The notes: generated from the letters alone by a model not told the origin. A DNA stretch of 39,083 nt from Patescibacteria group bacterium (GCA_029210775.1 JARGGI010000009.1:1-39083); one strand, 5' to 3'. Positions 1 to 7,936 are shown, counted from the stretch's first letter. A program made the numbers and translations.

Positions 1-527
1 AGGCACGGGTGTTTCTTTTTCAACCCTCTACTCATCTTTGAACGAGAATAAAACAGAAGATATCAATTGGAAAAAACAAGGAGATAATATTACACTTTAG
101 AAGAATTCTTTTCAAAGGGAAAGAAAAACTGAATGAGAAGGAAAAAGAAAAGTTACAATTCATTTTTGATAAATATTATAATTTTCCATCACTATATCAA
201 GCATATTTGATTAAAGAGAAGTTAAGAGATTTTTACAAATTAAAAGATAAGGAAAAAGCAGAAGAAAAGTTGAATCAAATTATTATTCTTTGTGAATGTT
301 CCAATTCATCCTATATTAAAAAGTTTGGAAAAACTTTGATTAGATGGAAAGAATATATCTTAAATTATTTCAATAACTTTTCTACCAATGCTTTTACTGA
401 AGGATGCCATACAAAAGTAAAAATGATTAAAAGAATGCCTTTCGGTTTTAGAAATATTGAAAATTATATAGCCAAAGTTATGTTAGCTTTTGCTCCACTT
501 CTATACTTCAATCACCATACATTTTGA
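1..527 (+). pseudogene. ISL3-family transposase remnant, C-terminal part
   Basis: The frame open from about 102 to 527 encodes the end of an ISL3 (DDE_Tnp_ISL3) transposase. The diagnostic block is FTEGCHTKVKMIKRMPFGFR followed by NIENYIAKVMLAF, preceded by a helical stretch (LYQAYLIKEKLRDFYKLK) typical of the family. The first ATG in frame (207) is internal to the domain, so this is not a real start. Homology-like sequence continues upstream in a different frame (2-97, ending INWKKQGDNITL before a TAG at 98-100), which indicates a frameshift near position 100. The catalytic DDE part lies left of the window or is lost. The copy is therefore dead. It abuts the IS200/IS605 remnant that ends 18 bases later, on the opposite strand. 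Confidence 0.8.
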
Positions 528-544
528 CAAAGAGCTGTTGTAAT

Positions 545-994
545 TCAAAGCTCGAAGAGTTTTAACTGCTTGGCGTCTTCTTTTCTGCCTTGCTTCTCTA
601 TGTATTTCTCAATGACTGCTTTGTTGCCTCTGCCACTTACTGTCGCGAAGTAATATCCATCTGTCCAAAATTCTCCATTCCACAGTTCTCATTTGATTTC
701 TGGAGCTTGTTTGAATATTCTTCTGCTGGTTATGCTTTTTATCAGCCTGATCACTTGCCCGCCTGAATATTCGGGAAGAAATTTGCAGAGCAAATGAATG
801 TAATTCTTGTCGAATCCTATGTGATAAATTTCAATAGCGTATCTTTCTTTGAATCCTTTGAGGGTTTTAAGGATTATCTTTTCTAATTTATCGTTGAATA
901 ACGATTTTCTGTATTTTATAGTTAATTGTATGTGATAATATGGTTCTGACACATTGTGATACCAATACCACATATCGTTTTCTATATTAGTCAT
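545..994 (-). pseudogene. tnpA: IS200/IS605-family Y1 transposase TnpA, inactivated by an in-frame TGA
   Basis: Codons 1-101 (994 down to 689) match TnpA HUH/Y1 transposases (IKYRKSLF, then SGGQVIRLIKSITSRRIF). The frame then meets TGA at 686-688 but continues without further stops to 545 with the expected C-terminus (ELWNGEFWTDGYYFATVSGR, then NKAVIEKYIEKQGRKED), giving 149 residues plus one internal stop. That is the normal length for the family. The HUH motif, normally H-hydrophobic-H-L-L, reads N-Y-I-H-L-L here, so the first metal-binding His is Tyr (codon TAC at 800-802). The probable catalytic Tyr lies in DGYYFATV, beyond the stop. Two independent lesions make this a pseudogene. The accessory gene tnpB is absent. 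Confidence 0.85.
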
Positions 995-1045
995 ACCTTA
1001 TTATACCAAATAAACATTGCCAGTGATAGCAGTGCGGCAATTCAT

Positions 1046-1077
1046 CCCTGTGGCTTCCGAGACGGAAGACCACAGGG
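1046..1077. repeat. Imperfect palindrome, probable IS200/IS605 left-end hairpin
   Basis: The sequence CCCTGTGGCTTCCG at 1046 pairs with CGGAAGACCACAGGG ending at 1077. This is a 14-bp stem with a single-base bulge and a 3-base loop. It lies 52-83 bases upstream of the tnpA start, where IS200/IS605 elements carry the subterminal hairpin recognised by TnpA. It is also clearly more GC-rich than its surroundings. Assignment as the left-end hairpin is inference from position and shape. Confidence 0.55.
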
Positions 1078-1333
1078 AGTTCTTGCTGCTTCTTTTAAAG
1101 TTATTATAGCAAAAAAACCTCACAAAAGACATAACACAAAAAACAGGCTCTTTCAAGCCTATTTTCTTATTTTATATTGTTAAACTATTTTTTTATTATT
1201 TTTATTTTGGCATTTCAAGATGACATTATTCAGGATGATAAAGAGGATGCCTTGCAACCTCGTTAAAATAAATAAAAATTATGCAAATCATCCGTAACGA
1301 AAGTTCCAATATTTTAATAAAGTTAATCAACTG

Positions 1334-1374
1334 TCCAAACAGAACATTTGTAAATAATCCAAAATAGAACATTT
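1334..1374. repeat. Two direct repeats, TCCAAA-AGAACATTT type
   Basis: TCCAAACAGAACATTT (1334-1349) recurs as TCCAAAATAGAACATTT (1358-1374), about two helical turns apart. They sit 30-70 bases upstream of the orphan promoter at 1407. Spaced direct repeats like these may be operator sites or transposase-binding repeats at the end of a lost element; the sequence does not decide between these. The rest of the gene-free stretch 995-1733 holds the IS hairpin, this pair, the orphan promoter, one palindromic repeat and the terminator of the MurE gene; I see no gene in it. Confidence 0.5.
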
Positions 1375-1406
1375 CTATTTAACCTTTACAAATCCAACAA
1401 ACACTG

Positions 1407-1476
1407 TTGACGAAAAGTTGATTAAAATATATAATAGAATAATCGTTTCTAATTACAGAAGAATATTAGAGGAGAG
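1407..1476 (+). promoter_or_regulatory. Orphan sigma70-type promoter with a Shine-Dalgarno-like site
   Basis: TTGACG (1407-1412) and TATAAT (1430-1435) are separated by 17 bases, nearly the sigma70 consensus on the plus strand. Thirty-odd bases on is GAGGAGAG (1469-1476), a good Shine-Dalgarno sequence. No ATG, GTG or TTG start with a usable frame follows; only an ATA begins a 10-codon frame. It looks like the expression signal of a gene that has been deleted or decayed. Confidence 0.5.
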
Positions 1477-1548
1477 AAAATAAAAACTATAACTAAAACT
1501 TCTGTTATTTAAACCAAATTATTTTAGATTAAGAAATAGAAAATATTA

Positions 1549-1644
1549 TTGTCATTACAAGAATTAAAATGACATAGTAATCCTATCGTAAAGTTCTATG
1601 TACATAATTTCGGGATTGCCACGCTTCGCTCCTCGCAAAGACAA
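1549..1644. repeat. Palindromic intergenic repeat with TTGTCAT ends, decayed
   Basis: The left end TTGTCATTACAAG (1549-1561) is a degenerate inverted copy of the right end CTCGCAAAGACAA (1632-1644). The right half includes CGGGATTGCCACGCTTCGCT. It is a decayed relative of the better preserved copy at 32139-32245. Confidence 0.6.
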
Positions 1645-1684
1645 ACATAAGGGATTCAAAAAAAATTAATTAAAACAAAAACAA

Positions 1685-1716
1685 AAAAACAAAACCGGGA
1701 TAATGCCCGTGTTTTT
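1685..1716 (-). terminator. Rho-independent terminator of the MurE-like gene
   Basis: Read on the minus strand, a CGGG-CATTAT-CCCG hairpin (1696-1709) is flanked by A-rich sequence on the 5' side and a run of T on the 3' side. It lies about 20 bases after the MurE stop codon. Confidence 0.75.
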
Positions 1717-1733
1717 GTTTAAACAATTGATTG

Positions 1734-3029
1734 TTATTTTAACCTATTTTTTAATGCTGTTCTTGCAATTTCACGATCATCCCATGGAATTTTTTTCTCG
1801 CCACAAATTATAAATTGCTCAGCACCTTTACCAGTTACAATAACCAAATCACCTTCCCTCGCCATTTCAACTGCTTTGTTTATGGCCTCTTTTCTATCCG
1901 ATATTCTGAACAAATTTTCATTAATCTTTTTATTTTTAATACCTAAAAGAACTTGATCAATAATTTTTTCTGGATTTTCGCTATATGGATCTTCGTTAGT
2001 TATAATGACTACATTGGCATATTCCTCGGCCAAGGCTCCCATTTTAGCTCTATAAGACTTATCTCTATCCCCCGTACCTCCCAAAACTGCAATCATTCTA
2101 TTTTTTATATAAGGCTTTACGGCTTTATAAACACTTTCAAGTGAATCTGGCGAATGAGCATAATCAACAATAACTTCAAAATTCTGTCCCTCATCAATCT
2201 TTTCCAATCTTCCTGGAATATCTCTAATTGATTCCAACGCCTTTTTAATTGCAATAGGTTTTATATTCTCTGCAAGCCCCACGGCAGTAGCTGCTAATGA
2301 ATTATAAATATTAAACTCTCCAATAAGTGACATTTCTATGGTCATTTGCCCTTTATCAGTTTTAATGTTAAATTCAGTTTTTGCTTCAGTTAAATTAATA
2401 TCCACTGCCCTAATTAATTTTGCATCATTAATTTGCTTATATCCTTTCAGACTAAAAACATATTTTTTAATTCCTTTGAAATCTAAAAAGCTTCTCAAAT
2501 TCTCATCATCATAGTTTATAATTATATTTTCCAAATTTTTCGTTATTAGGGCATTATGAGAATTCTTATAATTTTCATAAGTCTTGTGATAGTCCAAATG
2601 ATCACTCATCATATTTGTCAAAACAATCGTTTTATAAGAAACACCCCAATGCCGATATTGAACAAGTCCATGAGAAGAAATTTCCACAATTACATAATCA
2701 CATTTTTCCTTCACAGCTCTTTTGATAAATTTTTGAAAATAAAATGGAGATGTTGTTGTCAGTTTTACATCGTTAAGCCATTTCTTATCACCAATTTGAA
2801 AATTTGCCGTAGAGAGCATTGCCACTTTATACCCACCTTCCTCAAGAACTTTAGCAATTAAGTTTGTAGTTGTTGTCTTTCCTTTTGTTCCAGCAACTCC
2901 TATAACCCTGATTTTTCTTTGCGGAGAACTATATAAAGCAACAGCCAAAACAGCTCTAACCTTGTGAGTGAACAAAATGAAATTATAAGGAACAATTTTT
3001 CTCAAGACTTGTTTAATTTTGTATATCAT
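1734..3029 (-). CDS. MurE-like Mur ligase lacking the N-terminal domain
   Basis: This is a Mur ligase, 431 aa, closest in motifs to UDP-MurNAc-tripeptide synthetase (MurE), which joins the third amino acid to the peptidoglycan stem in the cytoplasm using ATP. Visible features are the P-loop GTKGKTTT (47-54), TTTSP, ISSHGL, SDHLDYH, NYDDE and the C-terminal domain from about residue 290 (VDYAHSP, GGTGDRDKS). The usual first domain of about 90 residues that holds the UDP is missing: the P-loop comes at 47 instead of about 110. The lysine that is carbamylated in Mur ligases (Y-x-x-x-K in MurE) is His (YKNSHNALI), and the diaminopimelate motif DNPR is replaced by EDPY. The start codon overlaps the ATPase stop (ATGA). 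The third amino acid cannot be predicted and a non-canonical substrate is possible. Confidence 0.8.
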   Translation of the reverse strand: MIYKIKQVLRKIVPYNFILFTHKVRAVLAVALYSSPQRKIRVIGVAGTKGKTTTTNLIAKVLEEGGYKVAMLSTANFQIGDKKWLNDVKLTTTSPFYFQKFIKRAVKEKCDYVIVEISSHGLVQYRHWGVSYKTIVLTNMMSDHLDYHKTYENYKNSHNALITKNLENIIINYDDENLRSFLDFKGIKKYVFSLKGYKQINDAKLIRAVDINLTEAKTEFNIKTDKGQMTIEMSLIGEFNIYNSLAATAVGLAENIKPIAIKKALESIRDIPGRLEKIDEGQNFEVIVDYAHSPDSLESVYKAVKPYIKNRMIAVLGGTGDRDKSYRAKMGALAEEYANVVIITNEDPYSENPEKIIDQVLLGIKNKKINENLFRISDRKEAINKAVEMAREGDLVIVTGKGAEQFIICGEKKIPWDDREIARTALKNRLK

Positions 3030-5695
3030 ACTTTTTTTTGAGATAAAAATAAATATTTAATAATTTCAATAATAACAATTTCCGTTACAAATATAAATAT
3101 CATTAAAGACCAATCATAAATATCTAGTGAAACCGTCTTTAATATATTTTGAAAGAAAGGATGATATATGGCAAACATCTGAAAAATAAAAGCGGCTATG
3201 ACAGCTCCGATTAAATATTTATTTGAAAATACATTCTTTTGAAAAATTGAATGTCTCAAAGATCTAACTGAAAAAACATAGACAAGCGAATCAATTGCTA
3301 AAATTGAAAAAGTTATGGTATTCGCTCGAGCAAAATCACCCGTTACACTAAAGACATACCAAAAGACCGCTAACGACAAAAGACCGCTTAAAATACTTAT
3401 TGAAATTATTAATGTTTTAATTTCAATGTTTAAGAGAGGTTCATTGGTTTTGCGCGGAGGTTCTTTCATAATATTTTCTTCTTTTGGTTCTAAGGTCAAA
3501 GCTGCATCAGGAAGACCGTCTGTAACAAGATTGATCCAAAGAATTTGAACAGCGGTCAAAGGAAGGGAAATTTCTTTGGGAAGAAAAATAATAGCCCCCA
3601 TAATCACGATAACTTCACTAAAACTATCTGAAACTAGATAGACAATAACTTTTCTAATATTTTCATATATAACTCGCCCCTGTTCAACGGCAGTTATTAT
3701 GGTTTTTAAATTATTATCTAAGAGTATGATATCCGCAGTCCCCTTGGCAACCTCTGTTCCGCTTCCAAGGGCAATTCCAATGTCAGACGATTTAAGAGCT
3801 GGCGCATCATTCACTCCATCTCCAGTCATCGCCACAACCTCGCCTCTGCTTTGCAAAGCATCAACTATTCTCAATTTATGATGAGGAGAAACGCGAGCAT
3901 AAACTTTTATTTTATCAACAATACTATTTAACTCTTTTGTACTCATTTGATCTAACTGGTGACCATCTAAAATATTATTATCTTCAACTCTCATTCCAAG
4001 TTCATTTCCAATAGTTTTTGCCGTTATGCGATTATCTCCAGTTATCATCACAATTCCAACCCCAGCTTCTCTTGCAAGCTCTATAGTTTTCTTTGCTTCC
4101 AATCTAATTGGATCCTTAATTGCTATCAATCCCACAAAAACAAGGTTATTTACCAATTCATCGTCGTTTTCTTCTTTAAATTTAGAAGAGACATCTTTAT
4201 TTAAATCTCGATAGGCAACACTTATAATTCTAAGACCTTTTTTACTTAATTCGTTTTGCTTTTTTTTGAGATTACGAAGATCATCTTCTGTCATTTTTCT
4301 TTTTTTCCCATCAATTAATACATATTTTGATCTATTAATTATTTCTTCTGGAGCTCCTTTTACATATATTTTATAATCGCCAGATTTGTCTTGGTTCAAG
4401 GTTGCCATAAACTTTCTTTCAGAAGTAAATGGTATCTCTCCTAAGCGTTTATGATCTCTATTAATATCTTGAAAATTAAAACCTGCATTCAATCCTGATT
4501 GCAATAAAGCTCTTTCTGTATAATCTCCATGTATTCTCCAATCTTTTAACTCGTCGTCTGGATTTTCGATTTTTGCATTATTACATATCATTCCAATCGA
4601 AATCACTTTCATATGATCAATTCCACATTTCTCATTCTTTGTTGATGAATATATAGAGCATCTAGTTATAATGTGATCAACTTGCATTTTTCCTTCAGTA
4701 AGCGTTCCCGTTTTGTCTGTGCAAATTATGGTGGTACTTCCAAGTGTTTCAGCTGCAACAAGTTTTCTAACTAAAGAACCTTTTTTTAATATTCTTTGCA
4801 TTCCAATTGCCAAAACCACCGTCACGGCCACTAATAAACCTTCGGGAATTGCCGCTACTGCAACAGCGATAGCAATTATAAATATTTCTTCAAAAGGAAT
4901 TCCCCTAAACAATCCTATCAGCAAAATAATAACGACTATCAAAAAAGTTAATATTCCAAATGTTTTACTAAAGCTTGCCAATTGTTTCTGAAGAGGCGTG
5001 TCTTCTTCTTCTGTTTCTTTTAAGAGTTGAGCTATTTGACCAAATTTTGTCTCAATTCCAGTTGAAGTTACAATCATCATTCCCCTGCCTCTAGAAATGA
5101 CTGTTCCCATATATGCCAAATTATCCTTGCTTTTTCCAAATCCTTGTTTATCTTGAACATCTGAAATTTTACTCACAGGAACCGATTCTCCAGTTAAACT
5201 TGACTCATCAACATCAAATTCATGAGCTTCTATAATTCTACCATCAGCAGGAATTCGATCTCCCGCTCTCAACACAACAATGTCTCCAATAACAATATTT
5301 TCGGAATCTATTTCTTTTTCAATTCCATCCCGAATCACATCGGATTTATGCTGAATCATTTCCTTCAATTTTGCCAGTGAATTTTCAGCCTTCAATTCTT
5401 GAACAAACCCCACAATTGTATTAAGAAAAACTGCGAAAAGAATAACACTTGCATCAACCATCTCACCTAAAATAAACGAAACCAATGCAGCCACCAAAAG
5501 AATATATACTAAAGGACTTTTAAATTGATTAAGAAAAATTGTTATTGCTGTAAATTTCTTTTTTGTTGGAAGAATATTTTTTCCATATTTTTTCAATCTC
5601 CTTTCTGCTTTATCAAAAGACAACCCATCATGAGATGATTTTAAATTATGTAAAACTTCTTTTACACTCATATTATTCCAATTTTCTTGTTTCAT
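3026..5695 (-). CDS. Calcium-transporting P-type ATPase (type IIA/IIB-like)
   Basis: The protein has 889 aa, full length for a SERCA/PMCA-type cation pump in the plasma membrane. Features in order: N-terminal cation ATPase domain, M1-M2 (about 58-108), actuator loop with TGES (168-171), M4 with PEGL (284-287), phosphorylation site DKTGTLT (Asp327), nucleotide-binding KGAPE (446-450), hinge TGDGVNDAP (624-632), and C-terminal membrane segments. The Ca2+ ligands expected from SERCA are present: Glu in PEGL, Glu694 in M5, and the M6 motif NLVTDGLP (722-729). This favours Ca2+ over H+ or Na+/K+ transport, though Mn2+ is possible. It is the first gene of a two-gene unit with the MurE-like ligase (4-base overlap). 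The start has an A/T-rich leader and no Shine-Dalgarno sequence. Confidence 0.9.
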   Translation of the reverse strand: MKQENWNNMSVKEVLHNLKSSHDGLSFDKAERRLKKYGKNILPTKKKFTAITIFLNQFKSPLVYILLVAALVSFILGEMVDASVILFAVFLNTIVGFVQELKAENSLAKLKEMIQHKSDVIRDGIEKEIDSENIVIGDIVVLRAGDRIPADGRIIEAHEFDVDESSLTGESVPVSKISDVQDKQGFGKSKDNLAYMGTVISRGRGMMIVTSTGIETKFGQIAQLLKETEEEDTPLQKQLASFSKTFGILTFLIVVIILLIGLFRGIPFEEIFIIAIAVAVAAIPEGLLVAVTVVLAIGMQRILKKGSLVRKLVAAETLGSTTIICTDKTGTLTEGKMQVDHIITRCSIYSSTKNEKCGIDHMKVISIGMICNNAKIENPDDELKDWRIHGDYTERALLQSGLNAGFNFQDINRDHKRLGEIPFTSERKFMATLNQDKSGDYKIYVKGAPEEIINRSKYVLIDGKKRKMTEDDLRNLKKKQNELSKKGLRIISVAYRDLNKDVSSKFKEENDDELVNNLVFVGLIAIKDPIRLEAKKTIELAREAGVGIVMITGDNRITAKTIGNELGMRVEDNNILDGHQLDQMSTKELNSIVDKIKVYARVSPHHKLRIVDALQSRGEVVAMTGDGVNDAPALKSSDIGIALGSGTEVAKGTADIILLDNNLKTIITAVEQGRVIYENIRKVIVYLVSDSFSEVIVIMGAIIFLPKEISLPLTAVQILWINLVTDGLPDAALTLEPKEENIMKEPPRKTNEPLLNIEIKTLIISISILSGLLSLAVFWYVFSVTGDFARANTITFSILAIDSLVYVFSVRSLRHSIFQKNVFSNKYLIGAVIAAFIFQMFAIYHPFFQNILKTVSLDIYDWSLMIFIFVTEIVIIEIIKYLFLSQKKV

Positions 5696-5757
5696 TATTT
5701 ATAATTTATTTTTTATTTTTCGAAATACTGATAAATTTCGCTTATTTATATATTACT

Positions 5758-5875
5758 TTGAATTACGAAATAGCTAAATTTGTCATAGTGAACTTGTCGA
5801 ACTATGATAAATTTGACGCATTTTTCACCCTTCGACAAACTCAGGGTGACAAATATATTGAATTTCGTAATTCAA
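5758..5875. repeat. MITE-like element with perfect 14-bp terminal inverted repeats
   Basis: TTGAATTACGAAAT (5758-5771) is repeated exactly in inverted orientation at 5862-5875. Inside lies a second, nested inverted pair: TTTGTCATAGTGAACTTGTCG from 5779 and CGACAAACTCAGGGTGACAAA ending at 5852. No protein is encoded. The size (118 bp), ends and intergenic site fit a non-autonomous element. The gene-free stretch 5696-6002 otherwise contains only the terminator at 5917-5948. Confidence 0.7.
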
Positions 5876-5916
5876 GGATATTATATATTAAAAATACCAT
5901 AAATTCAGTTTTTGAG

Positions 5917-5948
5917 CAAAAAAAAGAGTGCCATACCATACATGACAC
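5917..5948 (-). terminator. Rho-independent terminator of the 6003-6560 gene
   Basis: On the minus strand, GTGTCAT and ATGGCAC form a 7-bp stem (5928-5934 with 5942-5948, one G-T pair) with a 7-base loop, followed by TCTTTTTTTT. It lies 55 bases past the stop of the membrane protein gene. Confidence 0.7.
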
Positions 5949-6002
5949 ATTATCATCTTTATTAAATTTTTCCAGATATACCCTCTTTTTTTACAAGGAT
6001 AT

Positions 6003-6560
6003 TTACCTTATCATTGTTATCACTGTTGTCATAATCAACAGTACAACAACAATTACCATCCATTCTATCGCTAAACCAACCGAATAAGCCAGCACAAGCG
6101 ATAGTACCACAGTGAAGAAATAATCAACTGGCACAATCCAGATAAATATCCCTTTAAATGCGGGATATCTTTTCTCCACAAAAGTATGGAGTCCATATTC
6201 ATTTTGATACGGATTGATGATGTGCCACATGAAATCCTCAAAAGTAGACAACAAGACCAGTAAGCTGAGTAAAAACACAGCTAAGGTTCCAAATAATTCT
6301 ATGGGAATTTCAATCCCATAAATTTTTAGAACAAGCGCGCAAGCCACAATCGCAAACGCTGTTAATGTTAGCGTATAAGACACAAGTCCGACATGGTATC
6401 CTGTCAATTCTTTTGGAAACCAGCTAACTGTTTTCCTCCAACATGGCAAAGCCGCTGCCCACGGATTCTTTCCTTCTATCTGCACTTCCATATATGCAAG
6501 AGCTATAACCACAAGCCCAAGCATAATTCCCAAAATAACTGTTTCTACTAAGAACATCAT
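6003..6560 (-). CDS. Membrane protein of unknown function, stand-alone unit
   Basis: I do not recognise this protein (185 aa from the chosen start). It is strongly hydrophobic with about five predicted membrane segments: residues 4-24, 58-80, 88-106, 130-152 and 158-182. Polar landmarks between them include EGKNPWAAALPCWRK (about 29-43), FEDFMWHIINPYQNEYGLH and EKRYPAFKG. Three start codons cluster at 6563 (TTG), 6560 (ATG) and 6557 (ATG). The ATGs sit 6 and 9 bases after GGAGG, so one of them is the start. It is unlike its neighbours: it has a consensus promoter, a strong Shine-Dalgarno sequence, its own terminator and visibly higher GC. It is probably a well-expressed single-gene unit, possibly transferred; its role is unknown. 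Confidence 0.75.
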   Translation of the reverse strand: MMFLVETVILGIMLGLVVIALAYMEVQIEGKNPWAAALPCWRKTVSWFPKELTGYHVGLVSYTLTLTAFAIVACALVLKIYGIEIPIELFGTLAVFLLSLLVLLSTFEDFMWHIINPYQNEYGLHTFVEKRYPAFKGIFIWIVPVDYFFTVVLSLVLAYSVGLAIEWMVIVVVLLIMTTVITMIR

Positions 6561-6564
6561 CAAA

Positions 6565-6614
6565 CACCTCCATCGTTTGACTTTGTATTATATTCTCATT
6601 TTTACTTTTGTCAA
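6565..6614 (-). promoter_or_regulatory. Consensus promoter and hairpin-presented Shine-Dalgarno of the 6003-6560 gene
   Basis: On the minus strand, TTGACA (6614-6609) and TATAAT (6592-6587), with a 16-base spacer, form the best promoter in the window. Downstream is GGAGGTG (6571-6565). It lies in the 9-base loop of a potential hairpin, TCAAAC (6580-6575) with GTTTGA (6565-6560). The ATG at 6560 follows directly. The hairpin could present or modulate the ribosome binding site. Confidence 0.75.
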
Positions 6615-6618
6615 GACC

Positions 6619-6648
6619 AAAAATCCAGCCCGAACATGACTGAATTTT
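6619..6648 (-). terminator. Rho-independent terminator of the methyltransferase gene
   Basis: On the minus strand, AAAAAT-T-CAGTC, a 7-base loop, then GGCTG-G-ATTTTT form a stem (5 bp core with one G-T pair, extended by A-T pairs) ending in a T-run. It begins 24 bases after the stop at 6672 and lies immediately before the promoter of the next unit. Confidence 0.6.
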
Positions 6649-6671
6649 TTGTATTTATCTAAACTATAATT

Positions 6672-7610
6672 TTATTCTTTAACTTTTTCTTCAACTTTTT
6701 TCAAAACCGCAACAAAATCATTATTTCCAAATTTATTAAAGACTTTTATCGACAAACCAGCTTTTTCAAAAGTTTCTTCCCATCCTTCTTTTTTCAAAAC
6801 CTTATATTTAGGAAAAGATTTCTCAAGCAACATATCGCCTGCGTTAAATGCTTTATTCATAGCCCAATCTTTTAAACCCTTTAAACCATCTCTTTTTAAC
6901 TCATCAACTACCACTACTAAATCCGATATCTCTCCCATTTTTTTTAATATTTGTACTTTTTCTTCTTCTGACAATACTTGTAAAAAAGCAAATGCCGTGC
7001 TCATATCAACATCTTTACTTTCTAAATATTTTATTTCTTTAAGAGCATCCCCATTAACCATTGCCAATTTATTACCAAATTTGTTTTTAACTTCTTGGGA
7101 AAAATCAGCATTTTTATCAATGGCTGTTCCTTTTTCAGCTTTCAGTTTTTCAACCAAAAGACTTAAATTTTCTCCCCATCCTGATCCTATATCTATTATA
7201 GTTTTAATGTTTCTTTTTACATTTTCTAAACTACCGTATATTTCTTCAAGAGCTCTAATGACTTCTGGAACTTTCTTTTCTGCCGTTTTATCACGCACCT
7301 CTTGAGCACTTCTCATGTTGTTTATACTTTTAACAACCCTACCTCCTGGAGATAATTTTATCTTACTTTCTTCTTCTGTTTTATTCTCTTTATTCTGATT
7401 TGGAATATTTTGTATATCCTCTCTCGTTTTTTTTAATTCTCTTTTTTGCTCTTCTAACTCAAGAAGGGGGAGTTGTTTTGTCATATCTTCGTTACCACTC
7501 ATATCTTTTTCAAAAGTTCTTTTATTTTCGGGGTTACCTTTCTCATTTATTTCGTCTTTACTTAGCTTTGATTCTTCATCTGGAGTTATATTCCAATTTT
7601 TCTCGTTCAT
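6672..7610 (-). CDS. Class I SAM-dependent methyltransferase-like protein with disordered N-terminus
   Basis: The protein has 312 aa. Residues 1 to about 100 are highly charged, Lys/Glu/Asn-rich and probably disordered. The second half is a Rossmann methyltransferase-like fold: motif I IIDIGSGWG (138-146), an acidic residue after strand 2 (TAIDKNAD), and a GDA (motif II-like) after strand 3. The substrate is not evident; no nucleic-acid or protein-methyltransferase signature such as NPPY is seen. It is preceded by the small Cys-rich protein and followed by its own terminator. The start has an A-rich leader (AATAAAAAAATATG) without Shine-Dalgarno. Confidence 0.65.
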   Translation of the reverse strand: MNEKNWNITPDEESKLSKDEINEKGNPENKRTFEKDMSGNEDMTKQLPLLELEEQKRELKKTREDIQNIPNQNKENKTEEESKIKLSPGGRVVKSINNMRSAQEVRDKTAEKKVPEVIRALEEIYGSLENVKRNIKTIIDIGSGWGENLSLLVEKLKAEKGTAIDKNADFSQEVKNKFGNKLAMVNGDALKEIKYLESKDVDMSTAFAFLQVLSEEEKVQILKKMGEISDLVVVVDELKRDGLKGLKDWAMNKAFNAGDMLLEKSFPKYKVLKKEGWEETFEKAGLSIKVFNKFGNNDFVAVLKKVEEKVKE

Positions 7611-7684
7611 ATTTTTTTATTAATTATTATCTAACAGAAATTTATATATTTTCTGTCTATCAGCTTTAAATTGTCTAATAAATC

Positions 7685-7936
7685 TTATCCGTTATACCTT
7701 CCCTTTTCTGAAATTACTCTCATAAATTTACAATCTGGATCTGGACACTTATTATCTTTACCTACTCGATCACAAAATGGTTTTGAGCATTTATGAGTTT
7801 GATTTTCCTTCTCAATAATAATTGCAGGATTTGTGCCAAAATTCTCAGCAATGTTTTTGGAAGCACTATATCTATCTCTAGGATCTTCAGGATGCTTAAC
7901 TGGTGGTAAATTTTTTTCCCATCTTGGATCATTCAT
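7685..7936 (-). CDS. Small protein with a putative four-cysteine zinc site
   Basis: Not recognised. From the ATG at 7936 it has 83 aa and ends with a CSKPFC...CPDPDC arrangement (two C-x4-C pairs) that could bind zinc. The same frame stays open for another 32 codons upstream, to 8032, after a TAA at 8033-8035. That stretch translates into an acidic helical sequence (EEKVEDAKEKITEEEAFNQR) that looks coding. It contains no ATG, GTG or TTG, so either an ATT/ATA start is used, or the 5' end is shifted out of frame. The true N-terminus is therefore uncertain. Confidence 0.5.
   Translation of the reverse strand: MNDPRWEKNLPPVKHPEDPRDRYSASKNIAENFGTNPAIIIEKENQTHKCSKPFCDRVGKDNKCPDPDCKFMRVISEKGRYNG

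Noticed and set aside
532-553. GAGCT/AGCTC inverted repeat near the end of tnpA as the IS right-end hairpin
   Set aside because: Only 5 bp of stem with a 12-base loop; too weak to claim.
686-688. In-frame TGA in tnpA as a sign of an alternative code (TGA as Gly, as in some CPR phyla)
   Set aside because: TGA is a real stop in overlapping gene pairs at 3026-3029 and 9966-9969, and the transposase also has a broken HUH motif, so the stop is a lesion.
5563-6087. A 174-codon plus-strand frame across the P-ATPase start and the MITE
   Set aside because: It runs antisense to two clear genes and through palindromic repeat DNA; the translation has no recognisable motif.
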